64,000 nt of DNA from the NCBI RefSeq assembly GCF_000474945.1, contig NZ_AXDW01000001.1, positions 310,001-374,000 of the forward strand, written 5' to 3'. The position numbers and the translations under genes are program-made. The notes beneath the pieces were generated by a model that saw only the letters and a list, made by a program, of their open reading frames with translations, made no database searches and was not told where the DNA came from. Every line of letters starts with the position of its first letter. The stretch's first letter is position 1. This document shows positions 1 to 7,045 of the stretch, in pieces. The stretch is from Solimonas soli DSM 21787. Its GTDB lineage: Bacteria > Pseudomonadota > Gammaproteobacteria > Nevskiales > Nevskiaceae.

Positions 1-150
1 CCCCAGCAGCATGCCGAGCAGCAGCGCACCGCTGCCGCTCCAGATCGCCCACAGGTAACGGCGCTTCCAGCGCCACCGGTTCTCAACTGGATCGTAGTAA
101 CGCATGGCCTGACAGCCTTCGAAGAAACACATCAAGAGCGAATCGCTCAT
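1..150 (-). CDS. Small putative membrane protein, N-terminal part only
   Basis: An open frame starts at an ATG at 150 and runs off the left edge, giving 50 residues. A GGGGTGGG stretch just before the ATG could serve as ribosome binding site. The visible protein is polar and aromatic (MSDSLLMCFF, then RWRWKRR) followed from about residue 33 by a hydrophobic segment with GALLLGMLLG, which looks like the start of a membrane helix. The family is not recognised. The frame is intact, but the gene call rests only on start, spacing and hydrophobic pattern. Confidence 0.45.
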   Translation of the reverse strand, partial: MSDSLLMCFFEGCQAMRYYDPVENRWRWKRRYLWAIWSGSGALLLGMLLG

Positions 151-570
151 CCCACCCCGGCAAAAATTGTAAGGGCGAGCGAGGTACGCGTCACTATGAA
201 TTTCTTATTTTCTGTCACACTTTTTTTGGATTCTTCCGGCACGGCTGCAACAGTCACCGCCACGATCTGATCGATCGCTGTATCAAGAGGCGCGCCGCGC
301 ACTGCAATGCTCGCGAACGCCCGGCGCCGGTGCGGATTTTCGCAGATGGCGGCGTCAATCAGCGCGAAGGCGGCGCCGCGTCAATATTTTGACGTTTTTC
401 CGTTTTCATCCGCGGCGCGGACCGCGCCGCGGCCGGCTTCACGCGCCGCCGCCGTTGCCGTCGCGTTTCTTCGCCTGTCGAAATCGATGCGGCTCGTTCG
501 ACGTGTCCATAGAGCGCCCGACCGGCGCCTCGGCGACGTGCCGTCATCGAACCTTGAACAGGAGAAGCGC
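151..570. other. Intergenic gap, 420 bp
   Basis: No convincing coding frame lies here. The left part (about 195-235) is A/T-rich compared with the rest of the window and probably carries the promoter of the leftward gene ending at 150. The right part is plain GC-rich DNA that leads into the broken PhnB-like gene. No repeat or terminator was seen. Confidence 0.5.
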
Positions 571-669
571 ATGAACATCCAGCCTTACCTCTTCTTCGAC
601 GGCGTCTGCGAAGAGGCCTTTGAGTTCTATCGCAGCGCGCCACCGCGTGCTGAAGACATGGACAGATGA
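571..669 (+). pseudogene. PhnB/VOC-family gene remnant (N-terminus only)
   Basis: A good ribosome binding site (CAGGAGAAG) precedes an ATG. The first 21 residues (MNIQPYLFFDGVCEEAFEFY) match the usual start of PhnB-like glyoxalase-fold (VOC) proteins, which are about 140 residues long. After 'RS' the reading changes to an unrelated PPRAEDMDR and stops at residue 32. The rest of the domain is not found in any frame before the next gene, so most of it appears deleted. PhnB-like, YCII and ECF42-type sigma genes commonly sit together, and the next three genes continue that set, which supports decay of a former module member. Confidence 0.6.
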
Positions 670-738
670 TCGGGCGCCGCGCCGGGGCCACCGCCGCTCG
701 ATCGCCTGCTGCATCCCCTCACGACCGGAGTACCGACC

Positions 739-1164
739 ATGCGTTTCATGATGCTGATGATTCCCAAGGGCTACGAAAGCGCCGCGCCGGGCACGATGCC
801 GTCGGCCGAAGCCGTCGCGGCGATGATGAAATACAACGAAGCCCTGCATAAGGCAGGCGTGCTGCTCGCGCTCGACGGCCTGCAGCCGCCCTCGACCGGC
901 GCGCGCGTGTCGTTCAGCAACGGCGTGCCGAAGATCGTCGACGGCCCGTTCGCCGAAGCCAAGGAAGTGCTCGGCGGCTACTGGATGATCCAGGTGAGCT
1001 CGCGCGAGGAAGCGATCGCCTGGGCCTGCCGCTGCCCGGCCGGCGACCACGAGATCATCGAAATCCGCCGCGTGCAGGAGGTGGACGATTTCCCGGACGA
1101 TGTGCGCGCCGCCGCGACCGGCTTCGACGATATGCAGGCGGCGGGTCGCCGGGTGCCGGCATGA
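739..1164 (+). CDS. YCII-related (DGPF-domain) protein
   Basis: The protein has 141 residues and the YCII fold's typical MRFMMLM start. The DGPF signature is present in the middle (IVDGPFAEAKEVLGGYW), followed by the conserved WA..CP..H segment near residue 95-105. Family members are small enzymes of mostly unknown reaction. They are regularly encoded beside ECF sigma factors of the ECF42 group, as here. The stop overlaps the ATG of the next gene (ATGA), so the two are probably translationally coupled. The biochemical role is unknown. Confidence 0.9.
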   Translation: MRFMMLMIPKGYESAAPGTMPSAEAVAAMMKYNEALHKAGVLLALDGLQPPSTGARVSFSNGVPKIVDGPFAEAKEVLGGYWMIQVSSREEAIAWACRCPAGDHEIIEIRRVQEVDDFPDDVRAAATGFDDMQAAGRRVPA

Positions 1165-1805
1165 GCCGCGTGCGCGTCGCCGCCCTGTCGATGTCGATCG
1201 ACGGCTTCTGCGCCGGTCCGCGCCAGAGCCTCGAAGCTCCGCTCGGCGGCGGCGGGCTCGCCCTGCACGAGTGGGCGCTCGCCACCGCAACCTTCCGGCG
1301 CATGTTCGGCGAGAGCGGCGGCGCGACCGATGTCGACGACCACTACGCCGCGCGCAGCTTCGACAACGTCGGCGCCTGGATTCTCGGCCGCAACATGTTC
1401 GGCCCGGTGCGCGGTCCCTGGTCCGAGCCGGCCTGGAACGGCTGGTGGGGCGAGGAGCCGCCGTACCACGTGCCGGTGTTTGTGCTCACGCATCACGCCC
1501 GCGCGCCGCTGGCGATGCGCGGCGGCACGACGTTCCATTTCGTCACCGACGGCATCGACGCGGCGCTCGCGCGCGCCCGCCAAGCAGCCGGCGGCCGCGA
1601 TGTGCGCATCGGCGGCGGCGTGGCGAGCGTCCGCCAGTATCTGCAGCGGCGGCTGATCGACGAAATGCATCTGGCGGTCACGCCGGTCGTGCTCGGCGCG
1701 GGCGAGTCGCTGTTCGGCGGCTTGGATCTTCTCGCGCTCGGCTATCGCTGCGTCGAACATCAGGCGACCGGGCGTGCCACGCACGTCGTCCTGCAACGCG
1801 CATGA
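1161..1805 (+). CDS. Dihydrofolate-reductase-like (RibD C-terminal domain) protein
   Basis: The protein has 214 residues with the fold of the RibD C-terminal reductase domain: an N-terminal strand and loop (MSRVRVAALSMSIDGF), GAWILGRNMFGPVRGPW in the middle, and the nucleotide-site loop DVRIGGGVASVRQYL near residue 150. The following DEMHLAVTPVVLGAGESLF is typical of the family. It is not folate-pathway FolA; these homologues are NADPH-dependent reductases of unknown substrate. Both ends overlap neighbours by four bases, placing it in one transcript with the YCII and sigma genes. Confidence 0.88.
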   Translation: MSRVRVAALSMSIDGFCAGPRQSLEAPLGGGGLALHEWALATATFRRMFGESGGATDVDDHYAARSFDNVGAWILGRNMFGPVRGPWSEPAWNGWWGEEPPYHVPVFVLTHHARAPLAMRGGTTFHFVTDGIDAALARARQAAGGRDVRIGGGVASVRQYLQRRLIDEMHLAVTPVVLGAGESLFGGLDLLALGYRCVEHQATGRATHVVLQRA

Positions 1806-3211
1806 CGGCGACGGCCCGCGCGCCGGCGCGACGCCGGCGCCGCGGCTTGCGCGACGTCGCCGGCAATGCTCAGATCGCCGTCGTGAGCACCCGTCAAATC
1901 GCCACCGCCGCCGAGATTCGCCGCACGATCGACGCCGTCTGGCGCATGGAGTCGGCGAAGCTCATCGCCGGCCTCGCGCGCATCCTGCATGACGTCGGCA
2001 TCGCCGAGGAACTCGCGCAGGACGCGCTGGTCGCCGCGCTCGAGCAGTGGCCGGCGGGCGGCGTGCCGGACAAGCCGGGCGCCTGGCTGATGGCGACCGC
2101 CAAGCACCGTGCGATCGACTGGCTGCGCCGCGGCGCGCTGCTGGCGCGCAAGCATGAGGAACTCGGACGCGAACTCGACGAACAGCACGCCGAGGCCCTG
2201 GCCGCGCTGGAAGCACAGCTCGATGACGAACTCGACAGCGCGATCGACGACGATCTCCTGCGCCTGATGTTCGTGGCCTGCCATCCCTTGCTCTCTTCCG
2301 ACGCGCGCGTCGCGCTGACCCTGCGCCTGCTCGGCGGCCTGACGACCGACGAGATCGCTCGCGCCTTCCTGGTGCCGGAGGCGACGATCGCGCAGCGCAT
2401 CGTGCGCGCCAAGCGAAGCCTGGCGGATGCCGGCGTGCCGTTCGAAGTGCCGCGCGGCGACGCGCTGGCCTTGCGCCTCGCCTCGGTGCTCGAGGTGATT
2501 TATCTGATTTTCAACGAGGGCTACTCGGCGACCGCCGGCGACGACTGGATGCGGCCCGCGCTATGCGACGAAGCGCTGCGCCTCGCGCGCATTCTCGCCG
2601 GCCTCGCGCCGAACGAACCGGAGGCGCTTGGACTGCTGGCCCTGCTCGAAATCCAGGCTTCGCGTTCGCGGGCGCGCGTCGGCGCCGACGGTGAGCCGGT
2701 ACTGCTGCTCGAACAGGATCGCGCACGCTGGGACCCGCTGCTGATCCGCCGCGGCCTCGCCGCCCTCGAACGCGCCGAAGCGCTCGGCGGCGCGCTCGGT
2801 CCTTATGCGCTGCAGGCCGCGATCGCCGCCTGTCACGCGCGCGCGGCCTGCGCCGCGCACACCGACTGGACGCGCATCGCGGCGCTCTACGCGGCGCTGG
2901 CACGCATGCAGCCCTCGCCGGTCGTCGAACTGAACCGCGCGGTCGCCGTGGCGATGGCGGAAGGCCCGGCACGCGGCCTCGCCCTGCTCGATGCGCTGCG
3001 CGAAGAGCCGGCGCTGGCCAACTATCACCTGCTGCCCAGCGTGCGCGGCGATCTGCTGCTCAGGCTCGGCCGCCGGCGCGAGGCGCAGACCGAGTTCGAG
3101 CGCGCGGCGGCGATGACGCGCAACGCACGCGAGCAGCGCCTGCTGCTCGAACGCGCCCGGCTCGCGGCGCAGGCGGCCGACGAGGGCGCGCGACGCGACG
3201 TCCCGACCTGA
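1802..3211 (+). CDS. ECF sigma factor of the ECF42 type with C-terminal TPR-like extension
   Basis: The protein has 469 residues if it starts at the ATG that overlaps the previous stop. Sigma-70 region 2 lies around residues 45-100 (RILHDVGIAEELAQDALVAA, then DKPGAWLMATAKHRAIDWLR). Region 4 follows (LTLRLLGGLTTDEIARAFLV, QRIVRAKRSL). After it comes the DUF6596 segment with LIFNEGYSAT and then an alpha-helical TPR-like tail. This layout and the DGPF neighbour are the hallmark of ECF42 sigma factors. No anti-sigma gene is nearby, and the tail may take over that control. Family members more often begin near the MESAKL segment, so the true start may be downstream (for example GTG at 1883). Confidence 0.88.
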   Translation: MTATARAPARRRRRGLRDVAGNAQIAVVSTRQIATAAEIRRTIDAVWRMESAKLIAGLARILHDVGIAEELAQDALVAALEQWPAGGVPDKPGAWLMATAKHRAIDWLRRGALLARKHEELGRELDEQHAEALAALEAQLDDELDSAIDDDLLRLMFVACHPLLSSDARVALTLRLLGGLTTDEIARAFLVPEATIAQRIVRAKRSLADAGVPFEVPRGDALALRLASVLEVIYLIFNEGYSATAGDDWMRPALCDEALRLARILAGLAPNEPEALGLLALLEIQASRSRARVGADGEPVLLLEQDRARWDPLLIRRGLAALERAEALGGALGPYALQAAIAACHARAACAAHTDWTRIAALYAALARMQPSPVVELNRAVAVAMAEGPARGLALLDALREEPALANYHLLPSVRGDLLLRLGRRREAQTEFERAAAMTRNAREQRLLLERARLAAQAADEGARRDVPT

Positions 3212-3244
3212 GACATCGCCTCGCCCGCCGCGCGGTTCATCTGG

Positions 3245-3297
3245 GTGTCAGCTGCCAGGAGGACGATGGCAGCACCCGGTTCCGACACCGCTGACAC
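3245..3297 (+). repeat. Nested inverted repeats after the sigma gene
   Basis: An outer pair GTGTCA/TGACAC (3245-3250, 3292-3297) encloses an inner perfect pair GCTGCCA/TGGCAGC (3251-3257, 3267-3273). The inner loop is GGAGGACGA, a Shine-Dalgarno-like string. There is no T-run, so it is not a simple terminator. Its function is unknown. Confidence 0.4.
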
Positions 3298-3333
3298 CGA
3301 TCCGCCGCGCGGATCTCATGCAGGAGAACGCAC

Positions 3334-3408
3334 ATGAACCCGCCCAGCGAAGATCGCCGGCAGCGCCAGGAGGATCGCCATCCGCAGCCAGGCGACCGCC
3401 AGAACTGA
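3334..3408 (+). CDS. Candidate 24-residue small protein
   Basis: An ATG follows a well-spaced ribosome binding site (CAGGAGAACGCAC). The frame reads 24 charged, glutamine- and arginine-rich residues (MNPPSEDRRQRQ...) and ends in TGA. A terminator follows about 45 bases later. The product has no hydrophobic stretch and is not recognised. With so short a frame in GC-rich DNA this may be chance, and the opposite strand also has an open frame here. Confidence 0.25.
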   Translation: MNPPSEDRRQRQEDRHPQPGDRQN

Positions 3409-3448
3409 AGCCGGATCGTCGTCATTCCCGCGTTCCGAAACACGCAGT

Positions 3449-3478
3449 GGCCAGCCGACGTGTCGGCCGGCTTTTTTT
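3449..3478 (+). terminator. Intrinsic terminator after the ECF42 module
   Basis: The stem GCCGAC/GTCGGC (3454-3467) extends outward to a GCC/GGC pair across one mismatch and is followed by seven T (3472-3478). It should end rightward transcription from the sigma-factor operon before dksA. Confidence 0.8.
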
Positions 3479-3624
3479 GAGCGCGAGCACCGCCGATCAT
3501 GCCGGCGGCAGCGTTCGGCGAGGCGGGCGCGCATGCCTCGCCATCGTCATTGACCCCGCCTTGATCGCGGTGTATAACGCGCCACTTTGCGTTGGCCCGT
3601 TTATCTGGTTCAGGGTTGGGAACA

Positions 3625-4386
3625 ATGAAAGCCAAGAAAGCTTCCGCGAAAAAGGCTGCCAAACCGCAGAAGGTGAAAGCGGCGCCGAAAAAAGCGTCGG
3701 CCGCCAAGAAGCCTGCGGCGAAGAGCAGTCAGCCGAAGAAAGCCAAGACTGCGCCCGTGAAATCCGCCGCCAGAAAACCGGCGCCGGAGAAGAAGGTCGC
3801 GGCCGCAACCCCGAGTCCGAAGAAAATCGTCAACCCCGTTGCTGGAAAGGTTCAAGTGCAAGACAAGAGCAAGCCGCTCGCCAAGGCAGCCGCCGCATCC
3901 CCCGCCCCTTCGAAGACCAGTGCCTCGAAAGTCGCTTCCGCCGCCAAGGTCGTTCGTGCGCCGCGCACCGCCGGCGCGCAGCTCACCGAGGACGACATCC
4001 GCGCGATGTCCGACGACGAGTACATGAATGACGCGCAGCTGGAATTCTTCCGCCAGCGTCTGGTCCAGATGCGCCAGGAAGTGCTGCAGCGCGAGATGGA
4101 CGTCAAGGAACGCCTGCACGAGCGCGAAGTGTTCGCCGACCCGGCCGATCGCGCGACCGCCGAGGAAGAACACTGGCTCGACCTGCGCCTGCGCGAGCGT
4201 GAATCGCTGCTGCTGAAGAAGATCGACGACGCCCTGCGCCGCATCGAGGCGCGGGAATACGGCTACTGCGAGAAGACCGGCGATCCGATCGGCATCCCGC
4301 GCCTGCTCGCCCGCCCGACCGCGACGGTCTGCGTCGACGTCAAGGGCCAGGACGAGCGCGTCGAGGCGCAGTTCCGCGATCGCTGA
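3625..4386 (+). CDS. dksA: DksA-family RNA polymerase-binding factor, two-cysteine type with Lys/Ala-rich tail
   Basis: The protein has 253 residues; ordinary DksA has about 150. Residues 1-120 form a Lys/Ala/Pro tail resembling histone H1 (KKAAP-type repeats). The DksA body follows: MNDAQLEFFRQRLVQMRQEV, the coiled-coil-tip region with DPADRATAEEEHW, and the zinc-finger region YGYCEKTGDPIGIPRLLARPT...CVDV. Only two of the four zinc cysteines remain (CxxT and CxxV instead of CxxC), so tight zinc binding is unlikely, as in DksA2-type proteins. DksA acts with ppGpp at the secondary channel of RNA polymerase. A bidirectional terminator separates it from convergent lexA. Confidence 0.9.
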   Translation: MKAKKASAKKAAKPQKVKAAPKKASAAKKPAAKSSQPKKAKTAPVKSAARKPAPEKKVAAATPSPKKIVNPVAGKVQVQDKSKPLAKAAAASPAPSKTSASKVASAAKVVRAPRTAGAQLTEDDIRAMSDDEYMNDAQLEFFRQRLVQMRQEVLQREMDVKERLHEREVFADPADRATAEEEHWLDLRLRERESLLLKKIDDALRRIEAREYGYCEKTGDPIGIPRLLARPTATVCVDVKGQDERVEAQFRDR

Positions 4387-4400
4387 AACGCAGCCCCGCT

Positions 4401-4437
4401 GAACGAAAAAGACCCGCTTCGGCGGGTCTTTTCGTTC
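4401..4437. terminator. Bidirectional terminator between dksA and lexA
   Basis: A 16-base arm GAACGAAAAAGACCCGC-like segment pairs with GCGGGTCTTTTCGTTC around a TTCG loop at 4418-4421. A-runs on one side and T-runs on the other let it work in both directions for these convergent genes. Confidence 0.9.
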
Positions 4438-4462
4438 TCGCTTGCAAAAAAGCCCGGGACGG

Positions 4463-5110
4463 CTATGAACGCCCCTGCCGCAGCAGCCCGACCATGACGC
4501 CGGCGATGCGGAACGACGGCAGCTCCTGCACATCGGCTTCGCGCGCCAGATCGATCACCAAAGGCTCGTAGCGCGCGTTCTCCGGCTCCAGCGTCACCTT
4601 GCTGCCGCGCCGGCGGTAGCGCTTGAGCGTGATGCTCTCGTAGCCGGTGCGGCGATCGAGCAGGCAGGCAGCGATGATCTCGCCGTTGGCCGCCTCGCTC
4701 TGATGGTGGATCGCCACCAGATCGCCGCTGACGATGCCGGCGTCGATCATCGAATCGCCGTCGACGCGATGCAGGAAGTCGGCGCGCGGCCGGAACAGTT
4801 CCGGATCGATCTTCAGCCACTCGCGCGCATGCTCGGGCGCGGTGATCGGACTGCCGGCGGCGATGTTGCCGAACAGCGGCAGCTCGAACTGGCGCGGCGG
4901 CGATTCCTTCAGCAGGCGAATGCCGCGCGCGTCGTTCGGCGACAGCTCGATCTCGCCCTTGCGCGCCAAGGCCAGCAGATGCTCGCGCGCCGCGTTGCGG
5001 TTGAAGCCGAAGCGCTCGGCGACTTCGCCGTGCGACGGTGGGAAGCCGCGCTCGCGGACCCATTCCTGGATGAAGGTCAGGATTTCCAGCTGTCTCGAAG
5101 TCAGTGCCAT
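4463..5110 (-). CDS. lexA: SOS repressor LexA
   Basis: The protein has 215 residues from MALTSRQLEI. The N-terminal winged helix (residues 1-65) carries FPPSHGEVAERFGF. The cleavage site is Ala85-Gly86 in GNIAAGSP. The self-cleavage serine is Ser120 (DGDSMIDAG) and the lysine is Lys163 (ITLKRY). Compared with E. coli LexA the recognition-helix segment is one residue shorter (FGFNRNAAREH), yet the operator upstream is the classic CTGT-N8-ACAG. The start was chosen at the conserved MALT rather than an in-frame ATG eight codons upstream. Two operator copies in the promoter indicate autoregulation. Confidence 0.96.
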   Translation of the reverse strand: MALTSRQLEILTFIQEWVRERGFPPSHGEVAERFGFNRNAAREHLLALARKGEIELSPNDARGIRLLKESPPRQFELPLFGNIAAGSPITAPEHAREWLKIDPELFRPRADFLHRVDGDSMIDAGIVSGDLVAIHHQSEAANGEIIAACLLDRRTGYESITLKRYRRRGSKVTLEPENARYEPLVIDLAREADVQELPSFRIAGVMVGLLRQGRS

Positions 5111-5153
5111 GGTCGCTCGCCGATGCGCTTGCAATGGGGGGTCGATTCAAGTA

Positions 5154-5187
5154 CTGTGCATTTGCACAGCACTGAGCGAATGAACAG
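5154..5187. promoter_or_regulatory. Tandem LexA boxes
   Basis: Box 1 (5154-5169) is CTGTGCATTTGCACAG, a perfect CTGT-N8-ACAG palindrome that extends on both sides as AGT/ACT with one mismatch (5150-5173). Box 2 (5172-5187) is CTGAGCGAATGAACAG, a CTG-N10-CAG match. They lie 44 bases upstream of lexA and end three bases before the ATG of the divergent small gene, so both genes should be LexA-controlled. Confidence 0.85.
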
Positions 5188-5190
5188 TAT

Positions 5191-5454
5191 ATGAGCCCGT
5201 CGCAGACCGCAAGCCAGAACCCCGCCGCCAAGCAGCGCCGCCGCGGCGGCCGTACCCCTCCGATGGCCGTCGACACGCGCGGCGAGCCGCGCTACGGGCA
5301 CGTCCGCCGCCGCAGTCAGGCCGGCGAGCTCGCGGCCGCCGCGCCGCGCGACTGGCGCGACTGGCTGATCCCCGGCGCCGTCCTCGGCTGCCTCGCCACC
5401 ATCGTGCTCTATCACCATGCGACGCTGATCGATACGATCGGCGGCCTGTTCTAA
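5191..5454 (+). CDS. Small tail-anchored membrane protein, probably SOS-regulated
   Basis: The protein has 87 residues. The first 60 are basic and polar (KQRRRGGR, RYGHVRRRSQ), followed by DWRDWLIPGAVLGCLATIVLYHH, a single membrane helix near the C-terminus. The LexA boxes run to within three bases of the ATG, so there is no room for a ribosome binding site. Either the message is nearly leaderless or translation starts at the internal ATG at 5263. A strong terminator follows. The family is not recognised. The setting suggests a damage-induced membrane protein, possibly a division regulator analogous to Caulobacter SidA, but there is no sequence similarity to support that. Confidence 0.65.
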   Translation: MSPSQTASQNPAAKQRRRGGRTPPMAVDTRGEPRYGHVRRRSQAGELAAAAPRDWRDWLIPGAVLGCLATIVLYHHATLIDTIGGLF

Positions 5455-5526
5455 GGCCTCTCGTCCAAGCTCCGTTCCGCGCGTTCCGCGCGTCGCGATC
5501 CTCCCTCCTCTCGCGGCGTGCGAGCA

Positions 5527-5560
5527 GGGCCGCCTCCGCCATGGGAGGCGGCCCTTTCTT
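5527..5560 (+). terminator. Intrinsic terminator after the small SOS gene
   Basis: Eleven perfect pairs GGGCCGCCTCC/GGAGGCGGCCC enclose GCCATG and are followed by TTTCTT. The stem isolates the SOS gene from modBC. Confidence 0.85.
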
Positions 5561-5593
5561 CGAGCGGCGCGTCAGGGCCTTGCGCTTCCTGCA

Positions 5594-5631
5594 TTGACAG
5601 GCACACTCGTTATGTAGAACGCTACATAACG
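5594..5631 (+). promoter_or_regulatory. ModE operator in the modBC promoter
   Basis: CGTTATGTAG and CTACATAACG form a perfect ten-base inverted repeat around AACG (5608-5631), close to the ModE consensus CG.TATA...TATA.CG. A TTGACA -35-like hexamer lies at 5594-5599, so the operator covers the spacer and the presumed -10 region. Molybdate-loaded ModE bound there would repress modBC. The operator ends 20 bases before the modB start. Confidence 0.8.
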
Positions 5632-5651
5632 AACCCCCGCAAGTCCCGCTC

Positions 5652-6362
5652 GTGCAGCCTCTCTCGGCCGATGAGCTGACAGCCCTCTGGCTGTCGGCGA
5701 AGATCGCTCTCTCCTGCATGCTCGTCAGCCTGCCGACCGGCATCGCCGTCGCCTGGCTGCTGGCACGCGTGCGATTCCGCGGAAGCCTGCTGCTCGAAGT
5801 GCTGGTGCAGCTGCCGATGGTGCTGCCGCCGGTGGTGCCCGGCTATCTGCTGCTGCTGCTGTTCGGCAAGCAGGGGCCGCTGGGCCGCTTGCTCGCCAAA
5901 GGCTTCGGCATCGAGTTCGCGTTCAACTGGAAAGGCGCGGTGCTCGCCTCGGCGACCATGGCGTTTCCGCTGATGGTGCAGCCGGTGCGCCTCGCCTTCG
6001 AGCTGATCGACCAGCGTCTCGAGCAGGCCGCGGCCACGCTCGGCGCCAATCCCTGGCGCGTGTTCGTGACGGTGAGCCTGCCGCTGGCGGTGCCGGGCAT
6101 CGTCGCCGGCGCCATTCTTTGCTTCTCGCGCGCCCTCGGCGAGTTCGGCGCGACGATGGCCTTCGTCGGCAACATCCCCGGCGAAACGCGCACCGTGCCG
6201 CTGGCGATCTATTCGTACCTGCATCAGCCCGGCGGCGAGGCCGGCGCCGCGCGGCTGGCGACGCTGTCGATCGCGCTCGCCGTCGCCGCCCTGCTGGTCA
6301 GCCAGTGGCTGACGCGGCGCAGCGCCCACCGCCTCGGAGCGCGGCATCGTGCTGAGCCTTGA
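5652..6362 (+). CDS. modB: Molybdate ABC transporter permease ModB
   Basis: The protein has 236 residues from a GTG codon. Hydrophobic helices lie around residues 10-35, 45-70, 90-115, 135-160 and 195-225. The EAA loop that contacts ModC is present (EQAAATLGANPWRVFVTVSLPLAVPGI), followed by FSRALGEFGATMAFVGNIPGETRT, which is highly conserved in ModB. It forms the inner-membrane channel for molybdate. The expected partner for the periplasm, ModA, is not encoded beside it or elsewhere in the window. It overlaps modC by 14 bases. Confidence 0.95.
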   Translation: MQPLSADELTALWLSAKIALSCMLVSLPTGIAVAWLLARVRFRGSLLLEVLVQLPMVLPPVVPGYLLLLLFGKQGPLGRLLAKGFGIEFAFNWKGAVLASATMAFPLMVQPVRLAFELIDQRLEQAAATLGANPWRVFVTVSLPLAVPGIVAGAILCFSRALGEFGATMAFVGNIPGETRTVPLAIYSYLHQPGGEAGAARLATLSIALAVAALLVSQWLTRRSAHRLGARHRAEP

Positions 6363-6996
6363 CTGCGAGTTCCACCGCGGCGATTTCACGCTGCGCGCGC
6401 AGGCCGAGCTGGCGGCGCCTGTGGTCGGCATCTGCGGACCGTCGGGTACCGGCAAGAGCACGCTGCTGGCGGCGATCGCCGGACTCGTGCGGCCGCAGCG
6501 CGGCATCATCGGCTTAGACGGCGAAATCCTCAGCGACGCCGACCGTGGCGTGTTCGTGCCGCCGCATCGCCGTCACTTCGGCCTCGTGTTCCAGGACGGC
6601 CAGCTGTTTCCGCATCTGTCGGTGCGCGGCAATCTGCTCTACGGCCAGCAGCAGCTGGCACCGGCGCAGCGTCGCCACACGCTCGCCGCCGTCGCTGAGC
6701 TGCTGGAGATCGGCGCGCTGCTCGAACGGCGTCCGAACCAGCTTTCAGGCGGCGAGCGCCAGCGCGTCGCGCTCGGCCGCGCCCTGCTCTATTCGCCGCG
6801 CCTGCTGCTGCTCGACGAACCCTTGTCTTCGCTCGATACGCGCCTGAAGGCGCAGATCCTGCCGTTCCTGCGCCGCATCCGTGACGAGACCGGCATTCCG
6901 ATGCTCTACGTCACGCACGCGCGCAGCGAGATCGCGGCGCTGGGCGGCGAGGAGATCGAAATGATGGATGGCCGTCTGCCGGCCGCTGCCGGCTAG
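6349..6996 (+). CDS. modC: Molybdate ABC transporter ATPase ModC, short form
   Basis: The protein has 215 residues from GTG. Walker A is GPSGTGKST, the signature is LSGGERQR and Walker B is LLLLDEPLSSLD, all intact. Full-length ModC has about 350 residues with a C-terminal MOP domain that binds molybdate for feedback inhibition. That domain is missing here; the frame stops soon after the H-loop region (YVTHARSE). Loss by truncation has no visible scar, so this seems to be an established short form. It works with ModB and an unlinked ModA. It converges on modE. Confidence 0.93.
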   Translation: MLSLDCEFHRGDFTLRAQAELAAPVVGICGPSGTGKSTLLAAIAGLVRPQRGIIGLDGEILSDADRGVFVPPHRRHFGLVFQDGQLFPHLSVRGNLLYGQQQLAPAQRRHTLAAVAELLEIGALLERRPNQLSGGERQRVALGRALLYSPRLLLLDEPLSSLDTRLKAQILPFLRRIRDETGIPMLYVTHARSEIAALGGEEIEMMDGRLPAAAG

Positions 6997-7045
6997 GACT
7001 GTCGCCGCGGCGACGCCCATCGCGTCGACAGGCTCCATACACCCG

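Noticed and set aside
1161-1805. Annotation as FolA dihydrofolate reductase
   Set aside because: The protein has the RibD C-terminal fold and lacks FolA landmark residues; the ECF42 neighbourhood explains it better.
3316-3386. Short minus-strand frame with MAILLALPAIFAG as a small membrane protein
   Set aside because: No ribosome binding site at its ATG, and the plus strand has the better-supported small frame and the terminator; left as undecided and not listed.
5226-5743. Minus-strand frames opposite the small SOS gene and terminator (about 200 codons)
   Set aside because: Arg/Ser/Ala-rich without domains, crossing the terminator and the ModE operator.
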